From positions 1-64,000 of the forward strand of contig CALSCP010002399.1 in NCBI GenBank assembly GCA_943704425.1: 64,000 nt of DNA, given 5' to 3'. Of this stretch, positions 1-10,047 are shown piece after piece. The stretch comes from Ministeria vibrans ATCC 50519. Taxonomy: Eukaryota; Opisthokonta; Filasterea. How positions within the stretch are numbered: position 1 is the stretch's first letter; the number at the start of each line of letters is the position of its first letter. The translations under genes were made by a program, and so were the position numbers. The notes under the pieces are model-generated. The model was given only the letters and a program-made list of their open reading frames with translations. It ran no database searches and had not been told where the DNA came from.

Positions 1-72
1 AAAAAAAAAAAAGCAAGTGAGAAATGGAAAGAGGAAAGAGAAGAAATAGGAGAGAGAAACACGACATCGTAC

Positions 73-431
73 CCGCCACAGTCCCACAGGTTGAGGACAA
101 GGTTGCCGAGAAAGCGGACATGGGAGTGTTCGATGTCGACTGGGCGCAGAGGAGAGGGTTAGAGGGCGGAAAGGAGAAAAAGGACGCAGGACACGCAATA
201 GGGTTGTTTGGAGGGCACCTGTGAAGGCAAGGCGCCGCGTATCCCGCGCTACGTGCGTGGCAAAGACAATGCTACGCATGGACGTCTTGCCCGAGCCGCT
301 TTTGCCTACAGAATGAGACGAAAGGAGAGCAATTGAGTGAATGAGAGAGACAGAGCAAAAGAGAGAGACAGACAGAGACAGACCGAATGTGTTCGTATGC
401 ACTTACCCATCAACAGAACCTTCTTCTTCAT
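73..431 (-). CDS. RagA/B (Gtr1)-type small GTPase, N-terminal part, cut by window edge
   Basis: Rag GTPases form heterodimers on the lysosome or vacuole and relay amino-acid status to TORC1. Three exons are visible on the minus strand (407-431, 219-305, 73-139), and a third intron starting GTACGATG runs off the left edge. Exon 1 encodes MKKKVLLMG. Exon 2 supplies the P-loop [12 protein letters not shown], followed by the Rag-typical ARDTRRL. Exon 3 gives [20 protein letters not shown], ending in the switch II glycines. Splicing keeps frame across G|GC and ACA G|TC. The [20 protein letters not shown] start is characteristic of the RagA/RagB branch rather than RagC/D. The G4/G5 motifs and the C-terminal roadblock domain lie outside the window. 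The family assignment is firm; paralogue identity rests on these first residues only. Confidence 0.93.
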
Positions 432-699
432 CGTGAGAGTAAGCGCGTAAGTAATAAAAAAAATATTATTATTAATCGACTCATTCGACTGAATTTGGTC
501 ACTTATTTTGTCTTGAATCTTAATACGACTGTGATTTGTGAATGAGTTGTCTTACATCTCGTTCTGGTGAATGGCATCACCAACGCACACATCTACAGCT
601 TCTGATTTACGACCCCATATTGAATGCAAGTAATGATTGTTTCATAATTCATACAGAGAGCGAGTGAAATGCGTTGGTTGGACGAGAGTGCCCGCTCAC

Positions 700-2229
700 T
701 CAGTCTTCGAGGTTCCAGTAGTTATCCTCATAGCCACGCTGCACATGCTCCACAAGCACTTTCCGACGACTTTCGCAGTAGTGCGTCTTGTCCATCACCT
801 AATACGGAACAAAATGACTTAACCGTCACCTACTACAAACACCCACCCACTCTTTTTCTCTGATACCTTTTGCTTGAGCTCTGCAGGGTCCCCATCCATT
901 TTGTCGTTTTCGAGATAGTGCGACAGTGCCTCTGTTGCCTACAGTCACACAAAAAACAACAATCCAAACGTAAATGTCGGCGAGAGGAAATCCATTTAGC
1001 GTACGTTCTCAAGGTCCTTCTGATTGTCCTCGAAAATTATTCCCTGGTTGCTCTTCTGCAAGAAATACCCAAACACATATGTCCACTGCACAGTACAGCC
1101 AAAATGAGTCACGGGTACATACAAGCACACACTTTTTATCTTCTTTTTTGTCAGGAGAGGACTCTTTCCTCTGTCCTGTTTTTTTCTTCTTCTTTTTTTC
1201 CCTCTCTGTAACTACCTTGAGAATCTGACGGGAGGCCTTGAGTTCCGCCACTGCCTTGGTCAGAAACTGCACTTCAATCCACGACATTCCCTTTTTCTGC
1301 AGTGCCTCCATTTTCTACTCGACACGCACCATCAAGACAACTGTCACGCACATACATCCTACTCACCTGACTGGCCTTTTCCAAGAGAGTTCCTTCAAGG
1401 TGGGTGCTGTGTTCGTGGTTTGAAAATCGATTGTAGTAGTGGAGGTATCGCTTGAGTGCATGGCGCGACTGGTCCTGCGACGCACGCGCATCTTGGGTCT
1501 CTAACACGGAGAAAGAGAGGATGTGTGTAAAAGGGAGTGGACGAATATAATATAATAATTATTATTATTATAAATATATGGGTAAGGAGAGAGAGAAAGA
1601 AACACGGTGATAGAAACAAAGTGATACAGAGATAATAGTGATAAAAGAGACATTCCCTTTTAGCCACTGACGATTACCTTTCTCGTCAAACCGATTGCAC
1701 GAGTACCATGATGAGCCATGGGGTCCCCACTCGCCCAAACACACCCAGCAGAAGTCATACCGACAGGACAAATTCCTACCCAAACGATTCCATTAGCACA
1801 CCCACAGATAATAATAATTACAACAATCATCACTGCAACGGGCCATCTCGTACTTGCACGTCATGTGATTGCATCCACCGTTCTTCTCAATGACCGACCG
1901 GCACTTGGGGCACTCTTTGGTGTTCGCCTGAATCCAATTGCACGTCTCACTATCATCTGCGCACTTCTTCTGCCATCTACCCGCACAAAACACAAGTTAT
2001 TAGCATGTCAATCAAACTCACACACAAACCAACCACTCTTATAATAACAATGCAGTGTACCACATCACACGCTTTTTTTGTTTTACCGAGTGACCGTGGC
2101 ACAGAGAACGGGTACGTGATCCTTTTGGCCGCAGCCAAAGCAAAAGGCCTGACCGCACTTGCACGTCACTGTCTTGGGTTCTACCAAACTCACTCGCACT
2201 GCATTCTCACACCCCGGTGCAGGACACCA
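700..2229 (-). CDS. Ariadne-type RBR E3 ubiquitin ligase, C-terminal part (IBR, RING2, Ariadne domain)
   Basis: Ariadne (ARIH1-like) ligases take ubiquitin from an E2 onto a RING2 cysteine and act with neddylated cullin-RING complexes. Eight minus-strand exons (2087-2229, 1854-1976, 1678-1775, 1367-1500, 1216-1314, 1005-1085, 867-938, 700-798) encode 282 residues in one frame. The IBR starts at WCPAPGC with [16 protein letters not shown]2 reads [19 protein letters not shown], where the catalytic Cys is the one after NGG, followed by [14 protein letters not shown]. The Ariadne domain includes [10 protein letters not shown], the [12 protein letters not shown] segment and the C-terminal [10 protein letters not shown]. 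The UBA-like region and RING1 that should precede WCPAPGC are absent. The upstream intron runs through a long CA/GA repeat and joins instead, in frame, to unrelated exons. As read, the gene is 5'-incomplete or mis-assembled. Confidence 0.9.
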
Positions 2230-2263
2230 CTAAAAATAAAAAATAAGTGTAAAAACGCAACAA

Positions 2264-2283
2264 AACACACACACACACACACT

Positions 2284-2379
<96 letters not shown>

Positions 2380-2408
2380 TGAGAGAGAGAGAGAGGAGAG
2401 AGAGAGAC
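2264..2408. repeat. Compound (CA)n/(GA)n dinucleotide tract
   Basis: About 60 bases of CA repeat are followed by about 80 bases of GA repeat, inside the intron between the I-BAR-like and Ariadne-like exons. This is a likely site of assembly collapse or of a false join between two genes. Confidence 0.95.
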
Positions 2409-2494
2409 AGTGAAAGAGTAACAAAGCAAAGTGAAAGAGAGAGACAGAGAGAACGAAAAACACAGCTGCGCTCCAACAACGCATGTCGGCGTAC

Positions 2495-2939
2495 CCCCAC
2501 ACACTTGCAAAGGCTCGCGTAGAACTCTTCGCCGAGCGTCGACGCCGTCTTGAGCGCCACCTAAGACACACACCGCAAAGTGTGAGTGCGACGCCCCACC
2601 CGCCGGAGTGCAGGCCGTACCGCGAACTTGGAGCAGCTTTTGAGCATGGCATCCCACTCGCCCGCCCCTATGCCGCCGTGAGTGGGTCAGCAGAGCGCAA
2701 TACAAATCATTTTTGGGGGGTTTTTTGGTTTTTGGCTTTTTCTCACCTGATTTTGCATTCTCCAATGTCTCGCGAAAGACCTTTTCAATCTTCTCAGAGT
2801 CTACCAGGGTTGCAATGCAAGCGTGAAGAGCAAGACGCCAACGAGTGATAAGCGAGAATAAGCGGTTTTTGATGGGTTTTGGTGTACCGTCGATCAGATG
2901 CTGCATGAGGCGCGCAGCGTCTCCATCGTGCACGTCCAT
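2495..2939 (-). CDS. Short helical exons, I-BAR (IMD)-like N-terminus, joined in frame to the Ariadne exons
   Basis: Four small exons (2888-2939, 2747-2800, 2621-2667, 2495-2560) with clean GT/AG borders encode 73 residues from an ATG at 2939. They run from MDVHDGDAARLMQH, through KIEKVFRETLENAKS and GEWDAMLKSCSKFAVALK, to EEFYASLCKCVG. The pattern of an acidic/basic helix, a Trp, an aliphatic helix and then a Phe-Tyr-Ala-Ser-Leu stretch resembles the first helices of IMD/I-BAR domains (IRSp53, MTSS1), which bend membranes and bundle actin. That resemblance is by eye only. The last exon ends in phase 0 and would splice to WCPAPGC of the Ariadne-like gene. No known family combines these, so the rest of an I-BAR gene may be missing at the repeat. 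The CFAP20 stop lies only about 130 bases upstream. Confidence 0.55.
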
Positions 2940-3070
2940 GGTGGGATTGTCTGTCCTGCTCAACACAAAGAAGTCCAAATCGCAAAATAAAAATAAAATC
3001 TGATCAGTGATCAGAAGAGAGAAGGAAGAGTGTAGACTTGATTTTTGTATTCTATTTATGACAAGCGGTT

Positions 3071-3609
3071 TTATATTTTCTCTTTCTGGATCGGAAGAAA
3101 CAACTACAAAAAAACAAAGATGAATACTCTTAAGAGGGCAAAGTACCACTCTAACCTTAAACTCTGTTGGCAGTTCCTCTTCTGCGTAAAGACGATCGGA
3201 GAAGTACACCCGCCTGAGAGATACACCAACACACATGCACACACACACACACACACGCACACACCCAAGCGATTGAATGTTAGCTGGCGATCAGCATGAT
3301 CCACTACTGCCTACCTGAGTCGACAGTTTGCGTGAATCTGCACTCTCAGCGTCTCAAGGTAGTTGGTGCCGTATGCACGACGAGTAAAGTCGCTTAGGTT
3401 GAACTGGATCTGGTTCCAGCCCTCGTCCAGACGCATTGGCATGGTGCAAATGAACGGCTTCACTTTAGTTCTCGACTGCACTCACCCCCGTATCAGCACA
3501 CACATAAACACACATAGTCACTTGTGTTGTGTATGTTTTGGTTTGGGTCATACCTGATAGTTGGAGGCACGGAACCGTCGTTTGACGTTCTTGTCGTCAA
3601 GAACCTGTC

Positions 3610-3650
<41 letters not shown>

Positions 3651-4497
3651 ACAACACAACAACAAAAACAACAAAAAAGATCAAAATATTAAACATCAAC
3701 AAAACACATCCGTCTGCAGTTGTACATACCGTCACTTCAAAGGTAAAGTACTTCTTCAAGTTCTTGACAATCATGACCAGAAAGGGCAGTTTGATCCCCA
3801 ACGTCTTGCGCGATTCAGTCCTGGCCGGCGCTTCAATGAACGTGGTGCTACGCAATACGCGCGATCAGTCGTTTCCCGAGTCACTTGTCTGCTTTCTTAC
3901 GACACATTGGTGCCCATAATTTCCAATACCAGCGACTGTATGTCTTCGTCAGTAATGCGTTTAATGTGTCCATTACGAACCTGCCACACGAGAAAGAGAA
4001 GAAGAAAGAGAAAGAGAGAGAGAGAGAGGAGACAAAAGTGAGAGAGTGAAAGTGAACACTGTTTCCCCCATAGCGACCAGTAGAGCTGCTTGCTCGCCTA
4101 CGCATTTGCACTCGCGTGATACAACGCAACAATGAAGCTCCCGTCGCAGACTGATCGTGCAAATTAGACGGGATCGATGCTGTTGCTACCTTGGCAACGC
4201 AGTCCAGGCGGACGACAACCCCCACTCCCCTCCCGCTCTCCCTCTCTCCCTCTCTCTCTCTCTCTCTTTCTCTCTGCACACCCGCCGTGGCAGCTGCGTC
4301 GCCATCACGTTTGCCAATGACAAATGCTGGGAAACCGGACTTGGCTTGGCCATCAAAGAGCCCAGAGAGAACAAACGAAGCGGCGACCATAGCAACTAAA
4401 CCACAACGCGTACGTTCTTCTCCCAAATTTGCAAGGGTTTGCTTCCAATACTGTAAAGAATGCTCAGAAAGCCTGACTGGAATGTGTTCTTGAACAT
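3071..4497 (-). CDS. CFAP20: Cilia- and flagella-associated protein 20 (BUG22)
   Basis: CFAP20/BUG22 is a small inner-junction protein of ciliary doublet microtubules and is also found at centrioles and in nuclei. Seven minus-strand exons (4414-4497, 3901-3980, 3730-3847, 3554-3604, 3315-3475, 3156-3213, 3071-3103) give 194 residues, against 193 in human. The start is [18 protein letters not shown], with [20 protein letters not shown] in the middle, then [20 protein letters not shown] and [17 protein letters not shown], ending [12 protein letters not shown]. Identity is very high along the whole length. The first intron (about 430 bases) is the longest and carries a CT tract; intron 4 carries a TA tract. 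Its presence is consistent with a ciliated or centriole-bearing ancestor, but the gene also persists in non-ciliated lineages. Confidence 0.97.
3609..3648. repeat. (TA)n microsatellite
   Basis: About 20 copies of TA lie within the CFAP20 intron between 3604 and 3730. Confidence 0.95.
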
Positions 4498-4597
4498 GGT
4501 GCGCGAACAAAAGAAAGTGAGAAAGATCAAAGAAAATAACTTGTGAAACTTCGTTTGCTTTCTTTGATTATTTCTTAAACTTGTCTTGCATGTGCTC

Positions 4598-5042
4598 ATG
4601 ATACTGTTATTATTATGGTCTGCGGCGACAGTTGCGGTACTTGCTGTTGCCGGCGCGTCGGCAGTTGCTAAAGCAATCGGTAAGGACACTTCATTCGACC
4701 CCTTCTCTCATCAACTTGTGTATCTCAGGCTTACCGGCCTCCGTGCTCCACGATGCAGTCGCATGGGGCAAACTCAAGTCAAAGACGACTCAGTCATCAC
4801 TGACGAGACTTCTAAATGTCCCCAAGCGGTGGTTTTTGCACTTTTACGTGCTGGGCGCTGCCTTCGCCGTCGTCCTCCTCGCTCTCCTCGTCTTTGTGCG
4901 CTGCCATCGACATCGCTCAAGGTACACGCCTGCCATACACATGCACATCTGACTCTTTGACCTCTCTCTCTCTATTTGTTCTTTCTTTCTTCCTCCCTCC
5001 TCTCTCTCTCTCTCTCTCTATTTGTTCTTTCTTTCTTCCTTC

Positions 5043-5134
<92 letters not shown>

Positions 5135-5954
5135 CCTTTCTCTCTCTCTCACTTTGGCAGTTTCACAGCCTGGCTCTCCAATCCCGCAGTGTACTCCCAC
5201 ACGAGCATGGACGCCACCAGTGGCATACTCTGTCTCGTGCTCATGGCCATCCAGTGTCTGAGACGGTCCTACGAGTGCCTCTATGTACATCGTTTCTCGC
5301 CGACTGGTCAGCTCACAATTTTCTCATGCGCTGCATTGCATTAACAACTCTTATTCACAGCGCAAATGCACATTTTGCACTACGCCGTGGGTCTTCTCTT
5401 CTACCCCATGGTGTGTCTGACAATTTTGTCCGAGGCCCACATGTGGCAAGACAGGTACCAACGGAACATTGAGATGCTCACGTTAACATTGACTGGCTGT
5501 CGCTCAGAGAGTGCGTCTACAGTGTCCAAGCAATCGGTCGCTACGATCTCCTCGTTCTTGCGCTGTTTGCATACGCCTCACTGGTCCAGGGTCGCTGCCA
5601 CGCCTACCTTGCATCGCTGCGACCCACTCCGTCTGCCAGCCACGACTACCCGCTGCCCACGCATCCTTACTTCAATCTTGTCACTTGTCCTCACTACACC
5701 TGTAAGGAAGAGTCAAAAAAAAACAAAAAGGTTTCTTAATTATGTATTTATTATTAATGTTCTGTCGGCTAGGCGAAGTGGCGATGTACGCCAGCGTAGG
5801 GCTGCTGTGTGGGGGCACTCCCACAATGGCGGCGCTGCTTGCCTTTGTCGTCTGCAACCTGGGCATCGGCGCACACCTTACGCGTCAGTGGTACCGCCAG
5901 CGCTATGTCGACTTCCCACGCCACCGTCCTCGTCTCATCCCTTTCCTCTTCTGA
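4598..5954 (+). CDS. Polyprenol reductase / steroid 5-alpha-reductase family (SRD5A3-like)
   Basis: Members reduce the alpha-isoprene unit of polyprenol during dolichol synthesis in the ER (SRD5A3, yeast Dfg10). Six exons (4598-4679, 4729-4921, 5161-5306, 5361-5454, 5508-5701, 5773-5954) give 296 residues. The protein starts [15 protein letters not shown], a hydrophobic segment. A second membrane segment follows ([18 protein letters not shown]), then [20 protein letters not shown], the family signature with QxxRRxxE. Near the end come [17 protein letters not shown] and [14 protein letters not shown], matching the C-terminal catalytic half that binds NADPH and substrate. The long CT tract lies in intron 2. 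The first in-frame ATG is used; an upstream ATG at 4590 is out of frame. Together with OST4 elsewhere in this window it belongs to the N-glycosylation pathway. Confidence 0.9.
5046..5117. repeat. (CT)n microsatellite
   Basis: A near-perfect CT run of about 72 bases, followed by TTTC repeats, in intron 2 of the SRD5A3-like gene. Confidence 0.95.
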
Positions 5955-6029
5955 CTTTTTCAACTACTTATTGTGTATTATAACGATTATCATATTATTG
6001 TTTTGTTTTTAAATTAAGTATTGTGATCT

Positions 6030-9000
6030 TCACAGTGTCGTCTCGGACATGTCGGCGAGCTCAATGCCGCTCGCGGTCTGGTGCTGGGAAAAGGAATCAT
6101 CGACGATGTCAGGCATCTTGGGAGGGCGATAAAGACGCAACAGGAGCGACGAGCAGACGACAGAGACTGACGAGAGAGCCATGGCGGCACCCGCAGCCCA
6201 CGGTGGCAGACGGTCGGGTCGCATGAGCGGGTAGAACATCCCTGCGGCCAGCGGAATCGCGACCGTGTTGTAGCCGTAGGCCCAGATAAAGTTGAGCTTG
6301 ATGCGTCGAAAGGTCTTGCGCGAAATGTCGATGGCCGTCACAAGATCACGCAAATCCGATTTGACAAGGACAATGTCGGCCGCCTCAATGGCAATGTCCG
6401 TGCCGGCGCCCACGGCAATGCCAACATCGGCGCGCGCCAGAGCAGGCGCATCGTTGACGCCGTCACCAACCATGGCGACACAATGGCCGGACTCTTGCAG
6501 CTCGCCCACCTTGTCTGACTTGTCCTTGGGCAAAACCTGTGCAAACACCTTGTCAATGCCCACCTGCGCCGCAATGGCCTGTGCCGTCCGCTCGTTATCG
6601 CCCGTGATCATGCTCACCGCAATACCCATCCGTCGCAGCATCTGCACTACCACGCGCGCCTCCGCCTTGACCGTGTCCGCCACTGCAATCCAGCCGACCA
6701 CCTGTCGCGCATCCACGTCCGCCATCAACATCACCGTTTGGCCCTGGCCCTCCAGTGCACGCATGTCCGCGTCAATTGCCTCCGCCAGTGGCGCCTCCAG
6801 CGACTCCTCCACCAACAGTCGATTTCCCAGCACAAACGTGGCCGATCGCTCGTCGGACACGCGCAGGCAACAGCGCACGCCACGGCCTGGCACCGCCGTA
6901 AAGTCATCGGCGGCCGAGCCCACAAACGCGTCGCGACCGCACACCTCCTGGGCGCGCTCGTAGATGGCACGTCCCAGCGGATGCTCACTGCCACACTCGA
7001 CAATGCCCGCCAAGCGCATGAGTTCGTGTTCGCTCGTCACACCGTCCACTACAGCGATACGCGTTACGCGCGGTCGTCCGTGTGTCAACGTGCCCGTCTT
7101 GTCAAACAGCACCGCATTGACACGATGCGCCATCTCAAGGGGCTCGCCGCCCTTGATAAGAATGCCCCGTCGTGCCCCAACACCCGTACCCACCATCACG
7201 GCGGTGGGTGTCGCAAGGCCGAGGGCGCAGGGGCACGCGATGACCAGCGTCGTCACAAAGAAGAGCAGTCCAAACAAAAAGCGATTCTCGCCCTCGGGAA
7301 TCCACTCTGGCGGCAGCACCGTGTACGCCAGAGCAAGCCACACAATGAGTGAGACGACCGCGAGCGACACAACGACAGGTACAAAGATGGAGGCAATCTT
7401 GTCGGCGAGCGCCTGAATGGGCGCTTTGCTGGCCTGTGCGTCCGCCACCAAACGCGCAATCTGCGAGAGCATGCTGTCGGCGCCCACATTGATGGCACAC
7501 ACATGAAGAAGACCGTCGCGGTTGATGGTGCCACCAATGACACGGCTGCCGGCACGCTTGGTCACCGGCATCGACTCACCCGTCACAATCGCCTCGTCCA
7601 CCGTCGACGTGCCATACACCACGATGCCGTCGGCGGGCACCTTGTCGCCCGCCACCACCTTGAGCACGTCGCCGTGCTGCACCAGCTCAATAGGCACCGT
7701 CTCCTCGGTGACCACATCGTCGCGATCGTAGACACTCGCAAACTTGGCTTCGTTGTCCACGTCGGAAACCAACAGCGCCAGTCGTCCCGCCGCCGCGTCC
7801 GTCAGCTGCAGCACCACCGCATTGGGCGCCTGCAAGTCCATCAGCTTGGTGAGCGCCTCGGAGGTCTTGCGCTTGGCAACCGACTCAAGCAGCTTGCCGA
7901 GCACCACAAAGGTGATGAGGAAGGCGGCCGTCTCAAAGTACTGCTCCGACTCGAAAGACGGATCCACCAACTTGACAATCATGGCAATGAACGAGTAGAA
8001 GTACGCAATGGACGTACCGCCGGCCACGAGCACGTCCATGTTAGCGGCGCCTCGTCGCAACGCCGCATACGCACCCGTGTAAAAGCGACGACCCACGTAG
8101 AACTGGACGGGCGTGGAGAGGATGAAGAGCACGAGAGTGAGCGCGTTGACGCCGCGGATGAGCGGCTTGTGAAGCGCGTGCTTCATCGGCTCAATCTTGC
8201 CGAGGATCATGTTGAGAATAAGAATGGGCACGGTGAGGCACATGGCAATGATAAAAAGGCGTTTCCACTCACGCACGTCGGCCGTGCCGTCGTCACCTTC
8301 CTTGTTCTTCCCCTTTGCACCTTCACCCTCGTCACCCATGTCGATATCGGCGGCATTGAGCAGATCACATTGGTGGCCTGCGCCGCGCACCGTCATGACA
8401 AGCGAGCGGACAACACCGCGTGATCGGTGCTCGTAGTTGACGGCGACCACGAGGGGCAGTGCGGCACCGCGATGCGCCACGGTGGTGCTGGGAAGGAATG
8501 GCACGGTGGGCGCTGCGTCTTCGTCGCGAAACAGAATGGGTTGCTGCACGCGCGGTAGCGAGCCCAACAGATGGTCCAGATCGTCGGCCGAGGCGCCTGT
8601 GACGCGCAAGTACGCGCGCATAGTGGCAACCGACGCGGAAAACCCCATGTTGTTGATTTGCAAGCAGATTTCTGCCTCGCTCACAATCGAGGGGTCGTGC
8701 ACCACGACGCACATATTGGTCATGAGCGACACCGACACGCTCACGACACCCGTGTGTTTGGCAAGGGAATTTTCAATGGAGGCGACACATGAGGCGCACG
8801 ACATGCCGGAGACGGAGAGCTCCGAAGTGACGACGCGACTCGAGTCAATGTCGGCGTTCGACGAGGGCACTTCCACTGGTGCAAATTTGGCACCGTGCGA
8901 TCGTGTCACAACAGGCGACGTGGGCACTACGAGCAGCGGCAAGTCACTGTCAGCAGCGACGAGGGGCTCGCCCGGGCGCACTGTGCGCCCGTTGACAGCA

Positions 9001-9479
9001 AGGAGGGTCGCGTCGAAGCCTGCGTCGTCGAGCATGTCGATAATTTTTGCGACACGCTCTGACAGTTCGCTTGAACGACCCGCCAGCATGGCGGCGTCGT
9101 GCAGCACCACGCCACATCGCTCGGCGGTCAGGTTGACGCTGAGCGACTCGACGGCGACGACAGGCTCGTCAAGCAGCACATTTTGGATGCTGCGCACACA
9201 CGACTGGCAGTGCATTCCCAGAACGGCAAACACCAGTGTCGGACGCCACTTGGACTGCGACACGTCGGCGCCGGCAACTGTCGTTTTGTCACGGTCGGCG
9301 TTGCACGGACAGCTGGCACAGCCGCAGGTGCATGTGGTCACAACGGCGGAATTGTTGTTGGCGCCGCGACGCGCAATCCGCGAACAGGCACACGGCCCGC
9401 CCGTCGTGCATTCGCACGCAACGTCCGTTGCAAGCACCTCAATGGAGGCATCCCTTGTAACTGTCTCAGGGGTGGGCAT
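6030..9479 (-). CDS. Copper-transporting P1B-type ATPase (ATP7-like)
   Basis: Pumps Cu(I) across Golgi, vesicle or plasma membranes at the cost of ATP. One uninterrupted 1149-residue frame. After a cysteine-rich N-terminus (CECTTGGPCACS, then CTCGCASCPC) come two heavy-metal-associated domains with GMHCQSC (about residue 90) and GMSCASC (about residue 230). Then come membrane helices, the actuator TGES motif (TGESMPVTK), the CPC ion-binding motif (VIACPCALGLATPTA), the phosphorylation site DKTGT, the HP motif (SEHPLGRAI) and the hinge GDGVNDAPALARADVGIA. All P1B-1 hallmarks are present, so it should be active. It is intronless, unlike most neighbours. The extra Cys clusters ahead of the first HMA domain could add copper-binding capacity or sensing; that is inference. 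Confidence 0.96.
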   Translation of the reverse strand: MPTPETVTRDASIEVLATDVACECTTGGPCACSRIARRGANNNSAVVTTCTCGCASCPCNADRDKTTVAGADVSQSKWRPTLVFAVLGMHCQSCVRSIQNVLLDEPVVAVESLSVNLTAERCGVVLHDAAMLAGRSSELSERVAKIIDMLDDAGFDATLLAVNGRTVRPGEPLVAADSDLPLLVVPTSPVVTRSHGAKFAPVEVPSSNADIDSSRVVTSELSVSGMSCASCVASIENSLAKHTGVVSVSVSLMTNMCVVVHDPSIVSEAEICLQINNMGFSASVATMRAYLRVTGASADDLDHLLGSLPRVQQPILFRDEDAAPTVPFLPSTTVAHRGAALPLVVAVNYEHRSRGVVRSLVMTVRGAGHQCDLLNAADIDMGDEGEGAKGKNKEGDDGTADVREWKRLFIIAMCLTVPILILNMILGKIEPMKHALHKPLIRGVNALTLVLFILSTPVQFYVGRRFYTGAYAALRRGAANMDVLVAGGTSIAYFYSFIAMIVKLVDPSFESEQYFETAAFLITFVVLGKLLESVAKRKTSEALTKLMDLQAPNAVVLQLTDAAAGRLALLVSDVDNEAKFASVYDRDDVVTEETVPIELVQHGDVLKVVAGDKVPADGIVVYGTSTVDEAIVTGESMPVTKRAGSRVIGGTINRDGLLHVCAINVGADSMLSQIARLVADAQASKAPIQALADKIASIFVPVVVSLAVVSLIVWLALAYTVLPPEWIPEGENRFLFGLLFFVTTLVIACPCALGLATPTAVMVGTGVGARRGILIKGGEPLEMAHRVNAVLFDKTGTLTHGRPRVTRIAVVDGVTSEHELMRLAGIVECGSEHPLGRAIYERAQEVCGRDAFVGSAADDFTAVPGRGVRCCLRVSDERSATFVLGNRLLVEESLEAPLAEAIDADMRALEGQGQTVMLMADVDARQVVGWIAVADTVKAEARVVVQMLRRMGIAVSMITGDNERTAQAIAAQVGIDKVFAQVLPKDKSDKVGELQESGHCVAMVGDGVNDAPALARADVGIAVGAGTDIAIEAADIVLVKSDLRDLVTAIDISRKTFRRIKLNFIWAYGYNTVAIPLAAGMFYPLMRPDRLPPWAAGAAMALSSVSVVCSSLLLRLYRPPKMPDIVDDSFSQHQTASGIELADMSETTL

Positions 9480-10047
9480 GGCAGAGGGAGAGAGAGAGAG
9501 AAATAAATGTGTGGTGAGTAGAGAGTCATATTAATAGGAGATATTCAGCACGAAGACGTCGATGACGTCGAAGACGTCGAAGACGTTAAACTTCACTCAC
9601 TTGTCTCAGAGTGCAAACTCAGACACTTGATCACTCACTTCACACTTGTGACTTGAGTGAGTCACTTCTAACTTTTGAGTGCTATCAGTGCATTGGGACG
9701 TTGCCATAAATGCAACCCACACTGGCCGCTCACTCTTCCAACTGAGTTGAAAGCTAAACAAATTTTCTATTCCACCTGGACCAGTCCGAGCCACCCCTGT
9801 ATCTAAATTATCTTATTTATCTAGCTAGCAAGCCTATCATCATTCATCAGTGAGTGTGACTCTTATTCATCACTAGCATGGTGACACCGTGACAGACTGA
9901 CAGTATTGTTAATTTTTTTCATTCATTTATAAGACATGATAGATATAAGGATAACACATTGATGAACATTTTACAATATTCTCTCTTTCTCTCTGTCTCT
10001 CTCTTTCTCCCTCGTTCGGTATCCCTCTGTTTCCCTCTCTGCCACAC
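9480..10047. other. Divergent intergenic region
   Basis: Separates the start codons of the copper ATPase (minus) and the PRELI protein (plus), so it must hold both promoters. Apart from the GACGTC repeats, an AP-1-like site and a pyrimidine-rich tract just before 10048, I see no coding exon. Confidence 0.7.
9552..9586. promoter_or_regulatory. GACGTCGAA direct repeats upstream of the copper ATPase
   Basis: Four GACGT cores spaced 9 bases apart, one inside TGACGTCG, lie about 75 bases upstream of the ATPase start codon. The core matches bZIP (CREB/ATF-type) sites, and a TGAGTCA AP-1-type site sits at 9658-9664. Regulatory function is inferred from position and sequence only. Confidence 0.35.

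Noticed and set aside
540-610. Minus-strand short frame ending IHQNEM with a GTAAGA-like donor
   Set aside because: No start codon, partner exon or homology; it lies between the Ariadne-like stop and the Rag start.
2005-2660. Long frames rich in repeated Cys-Val, Ser-Leu or His-Thr
   Set aside because: They are translations of the CA/GA dinucleotide tract, which lies in an intron.
8437-9534. 365-codon open frame on the plus strand opposite the copper ATPase
   Set aside because: Shadow of the GC-rich ATPase coding strand; low-complexity Thr/Ser composition and no domain.
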